A stretch of 64,000 nt of DNA from Pseudochelatococcus sp050946405 (GTDB taxonomy: Bacteria; Pseudomonadota; Alphaproteobacteria; Rhizobiales; Beijerinckiaceae), in NCBI RefSeq assembly GCF_050946405.1, contig NZ_JBMNUS010000008.1, forward strand, positions 62,001 to 126,000, in the 5' to 3' direction. The notes under the pieces are model-generated. The model ran no database searches and was not told the DNA's origin. It saw only the letters and a list, made by a program, of their open reading frames with translations. This document shows positions 1 to 7,274 of the stretch, one piece after another; position 1 is the first letter of the stretch, and each line of letters starts with the position of its first letter. The position numbers were made by a program, and so were the translations under genes.

Positions 1-2
1 AG

Positions 3-191
3 TTTCTGGCCATCGACCATCGGCAAGGTGGGGGAACGCAGCACCGGAAAACGGTGTCATCGCCGACCGCGCTCCGGCGCCTCGTGATCCGCCAGGGCTT
101 TCCGGACACCTACCGGCTGCTTTGCCACAACTGCAACCAGGCGATCGGTTGGTTCGGGAGTTGCCCGCATGCACGTGCTCAGTCTGTGTAG
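3..191 (+). CDS. Endonuclease VII/HNH-like protein, C-terminal fragment
   Basis: The reading frame is open from the window edge to a TAG at 189-191. The visible 62 residues include FLAIDH near the start and a CHNCN pair (LLCHNCNQAIG) near the end. This is the pattern of recombination endonuclease VII / HNH-type phage nucleases, where a metal-binding Cys pair follows the catalytic D-H. Only the C-terminus is present, so catalytic completeness cannot be judged. The stop lies 23 bases inside the next gene, typical of tightly packed phage genes. The family assignment is an inference from short motifs. Confidence 0.6.
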   Translation, partial: FLAIDHRQGGGTQHRKTVSSPTALRRLVIRQGFPDTYRLLCHNCNQAIGWFGSCPHARAQSV

Positions 192-1222
192 CGGTGCGGG
201 CGGTCTCGACCTCGGGCTCCAGATTGCCCTGCCATCTTGCCGAACCATCGGCCTTGTCGAACGGGATGCCTTTGCAGCAGCCGTCCTTGTCGTCCGTATG
301 CTCGATGGAATCCTCGACGATGCTCCAATCTGGGACGACGTTGGAACCTTCGACGGCCGCCCGTGGCGCGGCGCGGTGGATATCATCACTGCGGGCTATC
401 CGTGCCAGCCGTTCTCCGTTGCGGGCAAACGTCGGGGCGCTGACGACCCGCGCCACCTTTGGCCGCATGTCGCCCGCATCATCGGCGAGGTCGAGCCGCC
501 CTTCGTGTTCCTCGAAAATGTCGCCCATCATCTCCGCCTCGGCTTCCCCGAAGTCGCTGCAGGACTGGTCGGCATGGGCTACAAGCTTGCGGCAGGCCTC
601 TTCACGGCGGCGGAAGTCGGCGCGCCCCACAGGCGCGAGCGGCTCTTCATCCTTGCCATCCGCGAGGGGGACGAGTTGGCCGACCCCGCGCGCCTGCTCT
701 GGCACCCGGTCGAGTGGCGGGAACCGGACGGAACTGCTGCGGCTCTGGCCGACGCCGAGGGACAGTGCGAACGAGAACCGGCAGACAAAGCCGACGCCAT
801 CGCAGGAAGCAGGCCAGCATGGGATGAACCTGGCGACCACGGCCGCGATGTGGCCGACGCCGATGGCGAACGATGGGTGCAAGCCGAGCGCGGGCAACAG
901 GCGGACGGCCGACCTGACCCACTCGGCGGGGATGTGGATGACGCCGACGGCGCGGGATCACAAGGATGGCGCGACGACGCTGGCGAACACCCCGGTGAAC
1001 GGCCTGCTTGGCCGCCAGGTCCTGGTGACGCCGATGGCTGGGAGCGATACCTGCGATGTGCGCCGGACATTGAACCCGCTGTTCGTCGAGGCGCTGATGG
1101 GCTGGCCTACCGGGTGGACCGGCTTCGCCTCTGTGGCAACGGCGTGGTCCCGCTGGTTGCAGCGCATGCGCTGCGAACTCTCGCGGCTGAATTGCTGGCC
1201 GATGGATGAGGCGGCGACATGA
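122..1222 (+). other. Alternate-frame ORF overlapping the methyltransferase, possibly coding
   Basis: This frame stays open for 366 codons across the whole methyltransferase. Its C-terminal third carries three W-P/M-T-P units (WPTPRDSANE, WPTPMANDG, WMTPTARDHKDG) and ends with LNPLFVEALMGWPTGWT and a Trp/Arg-rich tail. From memory of the families, this signature also occurs as the main-frame C-terminus of other phage and mobile-element methyltransferase-associated proteins. Its TGA (1220-1222) overlaps the ATG of the following gene (1219) as ATGA, a coupling arrangement that the annotated methylase, ending at 1209, lacks. It could still be a shadow constrained by the main frame. If it is translated, the true start is probably internal and unknown. 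Confidence 0.35.
169..1209 (+). CDS. Phage DNA (cytosine-5) methyltransferase
   Basis: This 346-residue protein transfers a methyl group from S-adenosylmethionine to cytosine C5. Motif I (SLCSGAGGLDLG) is at residues 5-16, the catalytic Pro-Cys-Gln of motif IV (GYPCQPFSVAGK) has Cys79, motif VI is ENV at 116-118, and motif VIII (GAPHRRERLFILA) follows at about 151. Motif X-like CGNGVVPLVAA lies near residue 325. The segment between VIII and X, where the target recognition domain sits, is rich in repeated ADADG units. No restriction enzyme is adjacent, so it is probably an orphan phage methylase protecting the genome or altering regulation. A second long ORF covers the same DNA in another frame. 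Confidence 0.9.
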   Translation: MHVLSLCSGAGGLDLGLQIALPSCRTIGLVERDAFAAAVLVVRMLDGILDDAPIWDDVGTFDGRPWRGAVDIITAGYPCQPFSVAGKRRGADDPRHLWPHVARIIGEVEPPFVFLENVAHHLRLGFPEVAAGLVGMGYKLAAGLFTAAEVGAPHRRERLFILAIREGDELADPARLLWHPVEWREPDGTAAALADAEGQCEREPADKADAIAGSRPAWDEPGDHGRDVADADGERWVQAERGQQADGRPDPLGGDVDDADGAGSQGWRDDAGEHPGERPAWPPGPGDADGWERYLRCAPDIEPAVRRGADGLAYRVDRLRLCGNGVVPLVAAHALRTLAAELLADG

Positions 1223-1437
1223 AGCAATCCCGCCTCATGTCGCTGGTCGAGTCCGTCGCCAATGTGATCGTCGGCTACGGCGTCGCCGTGGTCACGCAGA
1301 TCCTGATCTTTCCGATCTTCGGGCTGCACACGACGCTGGCCCAGAACCTGAAGATGGGCGCGGTGTTCACCGTGGTGAGCATAGCGCGGTCCTACGTCCT
1401 GCGGCGGCTGTTCGAACGGCTGCAGCGGAACACATAG
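1219..1437 (+). CDS. Small phage membrane protein, DUF7220-like
   Basis: A 72-residue protein with two probable membrane segments (about residues 12-36 and 44-60) and a basic C-terminus (RRLFERLQRNT). The sequence resembles the small DUF7220 proteins found near methyltransferase and terminase genes in alphaproteobacterial prophages. The ATG overlaps the stop of the alternate-frame ORF by four bases, suggesting translational coupling. The function is unknown. Confidence 0.65.
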   Translation: MKQSRLMSLVESVANVIVGYGVAVVTQILIFPIFGLHTTLAQNLKMGAVFTVVSIARSYVLRRLFERLQRNT

Positions 1438-1511
1438 CTTCGGGCAGTTACGATCTTTTTGCCGGCCGCGCATGAGGTGTATGGTGTGCCAAGTTCAGTA
1501 GGGACAGCAGC

Positions 1512-1901
1512 ATGCCGCAACTTGAAGTCAAAGGGCTTGATCGAAGCGAATGGGGAAATTCGATTGTTCGAGTGCATCACTCACATCGAAGCGGAATTGG
1601 TCGATACGGTGTCGCTCGAGTAACAAACACGGCTGATCGATCGAGGTCATACGATACGGTTATTCTTGGCCACGATGATGACAGCGCGATCTACATGGCC
1701 TTTGATGCGAGGCAGGCGCTCGGAGTGGAAAAGGGCGAACGCCTGAATTTCGATCTCCAAGCGCTCGGATGGTTTGGCAAGATGCGCTGGTACCTTCGGA
1801 CGCCGGATCCCCGGATCTATATCCCGGCGTGGCTCGCTGTTTGGTCGGTAGGCCTTGGCGCAATTGGGATCGTACTTGGGGTCATTTCGCTTCTTAAATG
1901 A
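1512..1901 (+). CDS. Conserved hypothetical protein with C-terminal membrane anchor
   Basis: A 129-residue protein with a soluble N-terminal region (an HDDDSAIYMAFDARQALG stretch near the middle) and one hydrophobic segment at the end (about residues 108-127), so probably an inner-membrane-anchored cytoplasmic domain. The first half has visibly lower GC and more varied codons than its phage neighbours. AGGGACAGCAGC before the ATG is a weak ribosome site. I do not recognise a function. Its place between late-control genes suggests a phage accessory protein. Confidence 0.6.
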   Translation: MPQLEVKGLDRSEWGNSIVRVHHSHRSGIGRYGVARVTNTADRSRSYDTVILGHDDDSAIYMAFDARQALGVEKGERLNFDLQALGWFGKMRWYLRTPDPRIYIPAWLAVWSVGLGAIGIVLGVISLLK

Positions 1902-1954
1902 ACATGCATGCCGCCGCCCAGTCGGGGCGGCGGCCTGAGTTCTTGCGCGGGCGA

Positions 1955-2527
1955 TCAGGCTGCCGGAAGCCGATAGACCCGCCCGCGCCCATCGACCTTC
2001 TCCGAGATCACCTCGAGCCCGAGCTTCTTCTTCAGCGCCCCGGCCATCGCACCGCGCACTGTATGCGACTGCCAGCCCGTCGCGGCCATGATCTCCTCGA
2101 TGGTCGCGCCGTCCGGCGCGCGCAGCATGGCGATCAGGGTGGCCTGCTTCGTTCCCTCGCGCGGTGTGCGCGTCTTGGGCGCAGCCTTCGGTTCGGTGGG
2201 GGTGTCCGGCGCGGGCTCCTCGGTCGGCGCGTCCGTCGCGCCCACAGGCGCGGCGTCTGCGTCGTCGTGCTCGATGCCGATGGCGGCGAGGCCCGCGTCG
2301 GTGGCGACAAGCGTGACGCCGTGGCCGTCGCCGGTCTCGCGCCAGACGGGCTCGCCCTTGCGCATGTCGGCGTCGACCTCCTGCAGGAAGCCCTTGGCAA
2401 GCATCGCGCCGACCACCTTGGCGGCGGCTCCGCCGCGCAGGCTCTCGGGCAGCGGCAGGGCGATATGGTCGGGCCGCTGTGCGGCAGCGCTCAGGATCAG
2501 GGCTTGGGTGTCGGAAAGCTTGGTCAT
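1955..2527 (-). CDS. DUF3489 domain protein
   Basis: A 190-residue protein with DUF3489-like character: an N-terminal helix-turn-helix-like part (MTKLSDTQALILSAAAQRP), an acidic Ala/Pro linker at about residues 85-125, and a C-terminal part (GTKQATLIAMLRAPDGATIE followed by GWQSHTVRGAMAGALKKKLG) that looks like a second winged-helix motif. Two DNA-binding-like modules joined by a flexible linker suggest a transcriptional or replication regulator, but no biochemical role is established. It runs opposite to the late genes and shares its upstream region with a 74-codon gene. Confidence 0.75.
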   Translation of the reverse strand: MTKLSDTQALILSAAAQRPDHIALPLPESLRGGAAAKVVGAMLAKGFLQEVDADMRKGEPVWRETGDGHGVTLVATDAGLAAIGIEHDDADAAPVGATDAPTEEPAPDTPTEPKAAPKTRTPREGTKQATLIAMLRAPDGATIEEIMAATGWQSHTVRGAMAGALKKKLGLEVISEKVDGRGRVYRLPAA

Positions 2528-2617
2528 CGTCGTCTCCCGTGTCGGGGCGCGCGGGATGCGGGCCCTTCTAGGAGGCCGAGCCCGCCAAGCGGCGGGCGGG
2601 ACCAGAAGCGGGTCGTC

Positions 2618-2842
2618 TCACTCGGCGTGTTCGCCTTCGTGGAAGGCCATGTCGGTGATCTCGCGCAGCTTGGCGCGGTAGTGGTTCAGGGTGCCGACAT
2701 GGCCCCAGTTGATCTCGTCCGGGTGGATCTCGAAATGGTCCGCGCTGAGGGCGGCGAGCCGTTCCAGCATCGCGTCGATCTCGGTCTTCGCGGCGATGAA
2801 GGCGTCGAGGGCTTTCGTGTTGTCCTGTGCGCGGCGGGTCAT
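2618..2842 (-). CDS. Small phage protein of unknown function
   Basis: A 74-residue protein, acidic at the C-terminus (FHEGEHAE), predicted to be mostly helical. It lies upstream of the DUF3489 gene on the same strand with a 90-base gap, probably in one leftward transcript from the 2843-2953 control region. No membrane segment or known motif is visible. Similar small proteins travel with DUF3489 genes in alphaproteobacterial prophages, as far as I recall. No function can be given. Confidence 0.6.
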   Translation of the reverse strand: MTRRAQDNTKALDAFIAAKTEIDAMLERLAALSADHFEIHPDEINWGHVGTLNHYRAKLREITDMAFHEGEHAE

Positions 2843-2902
2843 CGTGGTGGCTCCGTGGTGAGTTGCATCGCTTCGTTGGAGTGACGTTCGCTCCGGTTGC
2901 GA

Positions 2903-2923
2903 CGCTTATCAACTCGATAAGCG
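2903..2923. promoter_or_regulatory. Perfect inverted repeat between divergent phage transcripts
   Basis: CGCTTATC (2903-2910) and GATAAGCG (2916-2923) form a perfect 8-base inverted repeat around a 5-base spacer. It lies between the leftward 74-codon/DUF3489 genes and the rightward terminase operon, where a phage regulator would act on both promoters. It could also be a transcribed hairpin. Operator status is inferred from symmetry and position only. Confidence 0.45.
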
Positions 2924-2953
2924 CATGATCTTGAATGATAATCGGAGCCATCG

Positions 2954-3550
2954 ATGCAGGGCATGAGCGAGCGCCAGTACGCCGCCCATGTCGGGCTGTC
3001 GCGGGGCGCGATCCAGAAGGCGAAGACGGCCGAGCGGCTGGTGCTCTATCCCGACGGCAGCATCAACGCGGCGGCCAGCGACGCCAGACGTGCCGAGACG
3101 ACGGACCCGTCGAAAACGAGAAAGCCGCCCGCGCCGAAGCTGAAGCCCGTCCCCGAGGCGGCGGTGGCCGCCGTCGGCGAAACGCTCCGCGAACAGGGTC
3201 TGGCGGTCCCGGCCGTCGGCGGCGGCACGACCTTCCTGCAGGCGAAGACGGCGAACGAGGTGCTGAAGGCGCAGGAGCGGCGCATCCGGCTCCAGAAGCT
3301 GAAGGGGGAGTTGATCGAGCGGGCCCGCGCGCTGGCGCTGGTGTTCCGGCTGGCGCGGGAGGAACGGGACGCGTGGGTGAACTGGCCCGCGCGCGCGGCG
3401 GCGCTGATGGCGGCTGAGCTGTCGGCGGCATCCAGCGACGCGACGGGTCAGCAGATCGCCATGGAGCCAGCCGCGATGCAGAAAGTGCTGGAGAGACATG
3501 TACGCGCCCACCTCGACGAGCTTGCCGAGGTCCGGCCCGACTTCCGGTGA
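2954..3550 (+). CDS. Terminase small subunit (DNA-packaging recognition)
   Basis: A 198-residue protein opening with SERQYAAHVGLSRGAIQKAK, a helix-turn-helix of the Nu1-like small terminase type, then an Ala/Pro/Lys linker and a helical C-terminal region. It would recognise the packaging site and recruit the large subunit. The ATG at 2954 has GGAG 8 bases upstream; the ATG at 2963 is an alternative. The last 53 bases overlap the large-subunit gene. Assignment rests on the N-terminal motif and position directly before the large terminase. Confidence 0.75.
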   Translation: MQGMSERQYAAHVGLSRGAIQKAKTAERLVLYPDGSINAAASDARRAETTDPSKTRKPPAPKLKPVPEAAVAAVGETLREQGLAVPAVGGGTTFLQAKTANEVLKAQERRIRLQKLKGELIERARALALVFRLAREERDAWVNWPARAAALMAAELSAASSDATGQQIAMEPAAMQKVLERHVRAHLDELAEVRPDFR

Positions 3551-5501
3551 TGATGATGGCCTGATCGATTTCGACGGCGTGGGCGAGATCCTTCGCGCCT
3601 GGGGCAACGGGCTGCGGCCCGACCCGGACCTGACCGTCTCGGAATGGGCGGACCGGCACCGGATGCTTTCGGGCCGCGCCTCGGCCGAACCCGGGCGATA
3701 CCGCACCGTCCGCACGCCCTATATGCGCGAGATCATGGATCGGCTGTCGCCCGGCGATCCCACGCAGCGGATCGTGTTCATGAAGGCCGCGCAGGTCGGG
3801 GCGACCGAGGCGGGCAACAACTGGATCGGGTTCGCGATCCACCAGGCGCCGGGGCCGATGCTGGCGGTCCAGCCCACGGTCGAGCTGGCCAAGCGCAACT
3901 CGCGGCAGCGGATCGACCCGCTGATCGATGAAAGCCCGGAACTGCGCGAGCGGGTGAAGCCCGCGCGCTCGCGGGACGCGGGCAACACGATGCTGTCCAA
4001 GGAATTCGCGGGCGGCATCCTGATCATGACCGGGGCGAACTCGGCGGTCGGGCTGCGCTCGACCCCGGCGCGGTACATCTTCCTCGACGAGGTCGACGCC
4101 TATCCGGCCTCGGCCGACGAGGAAGGCGATCCGGTCACGCTGGCCGAGGCGCGGTCGCTGACCTTCGCGCATCGGCGCAAGGTGCTGCTGGTCTCGACGC
4201 CGACGATCCGGGGGCTGTCGCGCATCGAGCGGGAATACGAGGCGAGCGATCAGCGCCGGTTCTTCGTGCCGTGCCCGCATTGCGGCGCGATGCAGTGGCT
4301 GAAGTTCGACCGGCTGCGCTGGCAGAAGGGCCGCCCGGAGACGGCGGAGTATCACTGCGAGGGCTGCGAGACGCCCATCGCGGAACACCACAAGACGGCC
4401 ATGCTGGAGGGCGGCGAATGGCGGGCGACCGCCACGGCCGCCGATCCGACCACGGTCGGGTATCACCTCTCGGCGCTCTATTCGCCGATCGGCTGGCTGA
4501 GCTGGGAGCGGATCGTGCGGGCCTGGGACGCGGCACAGGGGTCGGACGAGGCGATCAAGGCGTTCCGCAACACGATCCTCGGCGAGACCTGGGTCGAGAC
4601 CGGAGAAGCCCCCGACTGGCAGCGGCTCTATGACCGCCGTGAGGCATGGCGGCCCGGAACGGTGCCCGCGGGCGGGTTGTTCCTGACCGCCGGGGCCGAC
4701 GTCCAGAAGGATCGGATCGAGATCGATGTGTGGGCCTGGGGTCGCGGGCTGGAAAGTTGGCTCGTCGATCACGTCGTGATCGACGGCGGGCCGGACCGGC
4801 ACGACGCATGGTCGGAACTGACGGCGCTTCTTGACCGAAGCTGGCCGCATGAGTGCGGCGCGCATCTGCGCATCGCGCGGCTCGCCATCGACACGGGCTA
4901 CGAGGCCCCGGCGGTCTATGCCTGGTCGCGCAAGGTCGGCTTCGCACAGGTCGCGCCGGTGAAGGGCGTCGAAGGGTTCAACCGATCGAGCCCGGTCTCG
5001 GGTCCGACCTTCGTCGACGCAACAGAGGGCGGCCGCCGCCTGCGCCGCGGCGCCCGGCTCTGGACGGTAGCGGTGTCGACCTTCAAGGCCGAGACCTATC
5101 GCTTCCTGCGGCTTGATCGGCCGACGGCAGAGGAACGCGCCGAGGGGGCGGCCTTTCCGCCCGGCACGATTCACCTGCCGACATGGGTCGAAAGCGAGTG
5201 GCTGAAGCAGGTCGTGGCCGAGCAGCTGGTGACGGTTCGCACGAAGCGCGGCTTCGCCCGGCTCGAATGGCAGAAACTGCGCGAGCGGAACGAGGCGCTG
5301 GATTGCCGGGTCTATGCCCGCGCCGCCGCCTGGATCGCGGGCGCGGATCGCTGGCCGGACGAGAAATGGCGCGACCTCGAGGATCAGCTCGGGGCGGCGC
5401 CGACCGACAGCGATCCCGCCGGGCAGATCAACCGGCAGGGACAGGCCCCGCAGGGCAAGCGCCGCTCCGACTGGCTGGGGCGGCGGGAGGGATGGTTTTG
5501 A
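3498..5501 (+). CDS. Phage terminase large subunit, GpA family
   Basis: The 667-residue packaging ATPase/nuclease is of the lambda gpA type. A Walker A-like KAAQVGATEAG lies at about residues 96-106 and Walker B (YIFLDEVD) at 193-200. Two CxxC pairs (CPHCGAM and CEGCETP, about residues 257-295) form a zinc-finger-like insert, followed by the RNase H-like nuclease region. The start at 3498 has GGAGAG just upstream and overlaps the small subunit. The length fits the family. It opens the head module and implies lambda-like packaging. Confidence 0.95.
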   Translation: MYAPTSTSLPRSGPTSGDDDGLIDFDGVGEILRAWGNGLRPDPDLTVSEWADRHRMLSGRASAEPGRYRTVRTPYMREIMDRLSPGDPTQRIVFMKAAQVGATEAGNNWIGFAIHQAPGPMLAVQPTVELAKRNSRQRIDPLIDESPELRERVKPARSRDAGNTMLSKEFAGGILIMTGANSAVGLRSTPARYIFLDEVDAYPASADEEGDPVTLAEARSLTFAHRRKVLLVSTPTIRGLSRIEREYEASDQRRFFVPCPHCGAMQWLKFDRLRWQKGRPETAEYHCEGCETPIAEHHKTAMLEGGEWRATATAADPTTVGYHLSALYSPIGWLSWERIVRAWDAAQGSDEAIKAFRNTILGETWVETGEAPDWQRLYDRREAWRPGTVPAGGLFLTAGADVQKDRIEIDVWAWGRGLESWLVDHVVIDGGPDRHDAWSELTALLDRSWPHECGAHLRIARLAIDTGYEAPAVYAWSRKVGFAQVAPVKGVEGFNRSSPVSGPTFVDATEGGRRLRRGARLWTVAVSTFKAETYRFLRLDRPTAEERAEGAAFPPGTIHLPTWVESEWLKQVVAEQLVTVRTKRGFARLEWQKLRERNEALDCRVYARAAAWIAGADRWPDEKWRDLEDQLGAAPTDSDPAGQINRQGQAPQGKRRSDWLGRREGWF

Positions 5502-5503
5502 AC

Positions 5504-5713
5504 ATGACCGACTGGACGGAAACCGAGCTTTCGGCGCTGCGCCGGGCCTATGCCAGCGGCACGACCCGCGTCAGCTATGACGGCAAGTCGGTGGACTATG
5601 GTTCGGCAGAGGATCTGCTCGCCCGCATCCGTACCATCGAGCGCGCCATCGCGGGTGTCGGTCGACCGTTGCCGGTGGCCGGTCTCGCGGGCTTCTCGCG
5701 CGGGGACAGGTGA
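5504..5713 (+). CDS. gpW-like head-tail joining protein
   Basis: A 69-residue protein (MTDWTETELSALRRAYASG at the N-terminus) matching the gpW family of small head-completion proteins that attach at the portal after DNA filling. The ATG at 5504 is chosen because GGGAGG precedes it and the family usually starts MTDW; an in-frame ATG at 5492 lies too close to that site. The gene starts 2 bases after the large terminase stop, and its own TGA shares one base with the portal ATG. Confidence 0.8.
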   Translation: MTDWTETELSALRRAYASGTTRVSYDGKSVDYGSAEDLLARIRTIERAIAGVGRPLPVAGLAGFSRGDR

Positions 5714-7269
5714 TGGCGGTGAACTGGTTCGACCGCGCCATTGCCTCGGTCGCCCCACGAACCGCTGCTCGTCGGGTGCTGGCGCGGCAGGCCTTCGAGA
5801 TGCTCGCGCGGGGCTATGACGGCGCCGCGAAGGGCCGCCGCACGGACGGCTGGCGCGCGCCCGGATCCTCGGCCGATACCGAGATCGGCATGGCCGGGGC
5901 GCTCCTGCGCGACCGGATGCGCGATCTCGTGCGCAACAACCCGCATGCGGCCAAGGCGGTGGCGGTGCTGGTGAACAATATCGTTGGCGCGGGAATCATG
6001 CCACGCGCCGCCAGTGGCGACGAGGCGCTGGACCGGCGCGTCGACGATCTCTTCGAGCGATGGGCCGAGGCCTGCGATGCGGACGGCCAGCTCGATTTCT
6101 ACGGGCTGCAGACCCTGATCTGCCGGGAGATGATCGAGGCGGGCGAGGTGCTGGTGCGTCGTCGCCTGCGGCGATCCTCGGACGGTCTGCCGGTGCCGTT
6201 GCAGCTTCAGGTGCTGGAGGCCGACTTCCTCGACGCCACGAAATCCGGCGCCATCGGCGCTGGTCGTCTCGTCCAGGGAATCGAGTTCGACCCGGTCGGC
6301 AAACGCCGGGCCTACTGGCTGCACAGCGAACACCCCGGCGATGCCCATGGTGCCCTGCGCGGCGGGTTCGATAGCCACCCGGTCCCGGCCAGCGACATCG
6401 CCCATGTCTACGAGAAGCAGCGCACGCAGGCGCGCGGCGTTCCATGGGGCGCCCCGGTGATCCGGGCGCTGCGTGATCTCGACGACTACGAGGTCGCCGA
6501 AATCGTCCGCAAGAAGACCGAGGCCTGCGTCACCGCCATCGTCTTCGGCGACGACGAGGCGCAGCAGGGCATCGCGCCCGCCGTGGTCGATGCCGATGGC
6601 AACCGGGTCGAGCAGTTCGAGCCGGGGCTGATTGCCTATGCGCGGGGTGGCAAGGACATCCGCTTCAACCAGCCCTTGGCCACCGGCGGCTATGGCGAAT
6701 ACAAGCGCGCCAGCCTGCACACGATCTCGTCCGGGTTCCGGGTGCCCTACGAGCTGCTGACCGGCGATCTCAGCCAGGTCAACTATTCCTCGATCCGGGC
6801 GGGGCTTGTGGAGTTCCGCCGCCAGATCGACGCCGTCCAATGGCAGCTGTTCATTCCGATGTTTTGCGCGCCGGTCTGGCGCTGGTTCACGGAAGCCGCG
6901 TGGGCCTCGGGGCAGATCCCGTCGCCGACCGTCCCGGTCGAATGGTCGCCGCCGAAGTTCGAGGCGGTCGATCCGCAGAAGGACGCAATGGCGAACCTGC
7001 TGTCGATCCGCTCGGGCACCATGACGCTGGCCGAGGTGATCGCCCGGCAGGGCCGCAATCCCGACGCCGTACTGGCCGAGATCGCGGCGACCAATGCCAA
7101 GCTCGACGCGCTGGGGCTGGTGCTCGACAGCGACCCGCGCCGTGTCACGAAAACCGGCAGCGCGCAGACCGGCGATCCGGCGGCCGATCCGGATGCAGAC
7201 GAACCGGCCGACGACCCCTCCGCCGACGCGGATGAAACCGATCCGGCGCAGGCCGACCAACAGGACTGA
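5713..7269 (+). CDS. Phage portal protein, lambda family
   Basis: The 518-residue portal forms the ring through which DNA enters the head. It carries family features: VRNNPHAAKAVAVLVNNIVG near residue 80, the DLDDYEVAEIVRKKTEAC helix region, and SSGFRVPYELLTGDLSQVNY followed by SSIRAGLVEFRR about residues 340-375. The C-terminal tail is Asp/Pro rich, common in portals. The start at ATG 5713 shares its A with the upstream TGA. The GTG three bases earlier is possible but would only add one residue. It fits between the gpW-like and protease genes. Confidence 0.93.
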   Translation: MAVNWFDRAIASVAPRTAARRVLARQAFEMLARGYDGAAKGRRTDGWRAPGSSADTEIGMAGALLRDRMRDLVRNNPHAAKAVAVLVNNIVGAGIMPRAASGDEALDRRVDDLFERWAEACDADGQLDFYGLQTLICREMIEAGEVLVRRRLRRSSDGLPVPLQLQVLEADFLDATKSGAIGAGRLVQGIEFDPVGKRRAYWLHSEHPGDAHGALRGGFDSHPVPASDIAHVYEKQRTQARGVPWGAPVIRALRDLDDYEVAEIVRKKTEACVTAIVFGDDEAQQGIAPAVVDADGNRVEQFEPGLIAYARGGKDIRFNQPLATGGYGEYKRASLHTISSGFRVPYELLTGDLSQVNYSSIRAGLVEFRRQIDAVQWQLFIPMFCAPVWRWFTEAAWASGQIPSPTVPVEWSPPKFEAVDPQKDAMANLLSIRSGTMTLAEVIARQGRNPDAVLAEIAATNAKLDALGLVLDSDPRRVTKTGSAQTGDPAADPDADEPADDPSADADETDPAQADQQD

Positions 7270-7274
7270 CCTTC

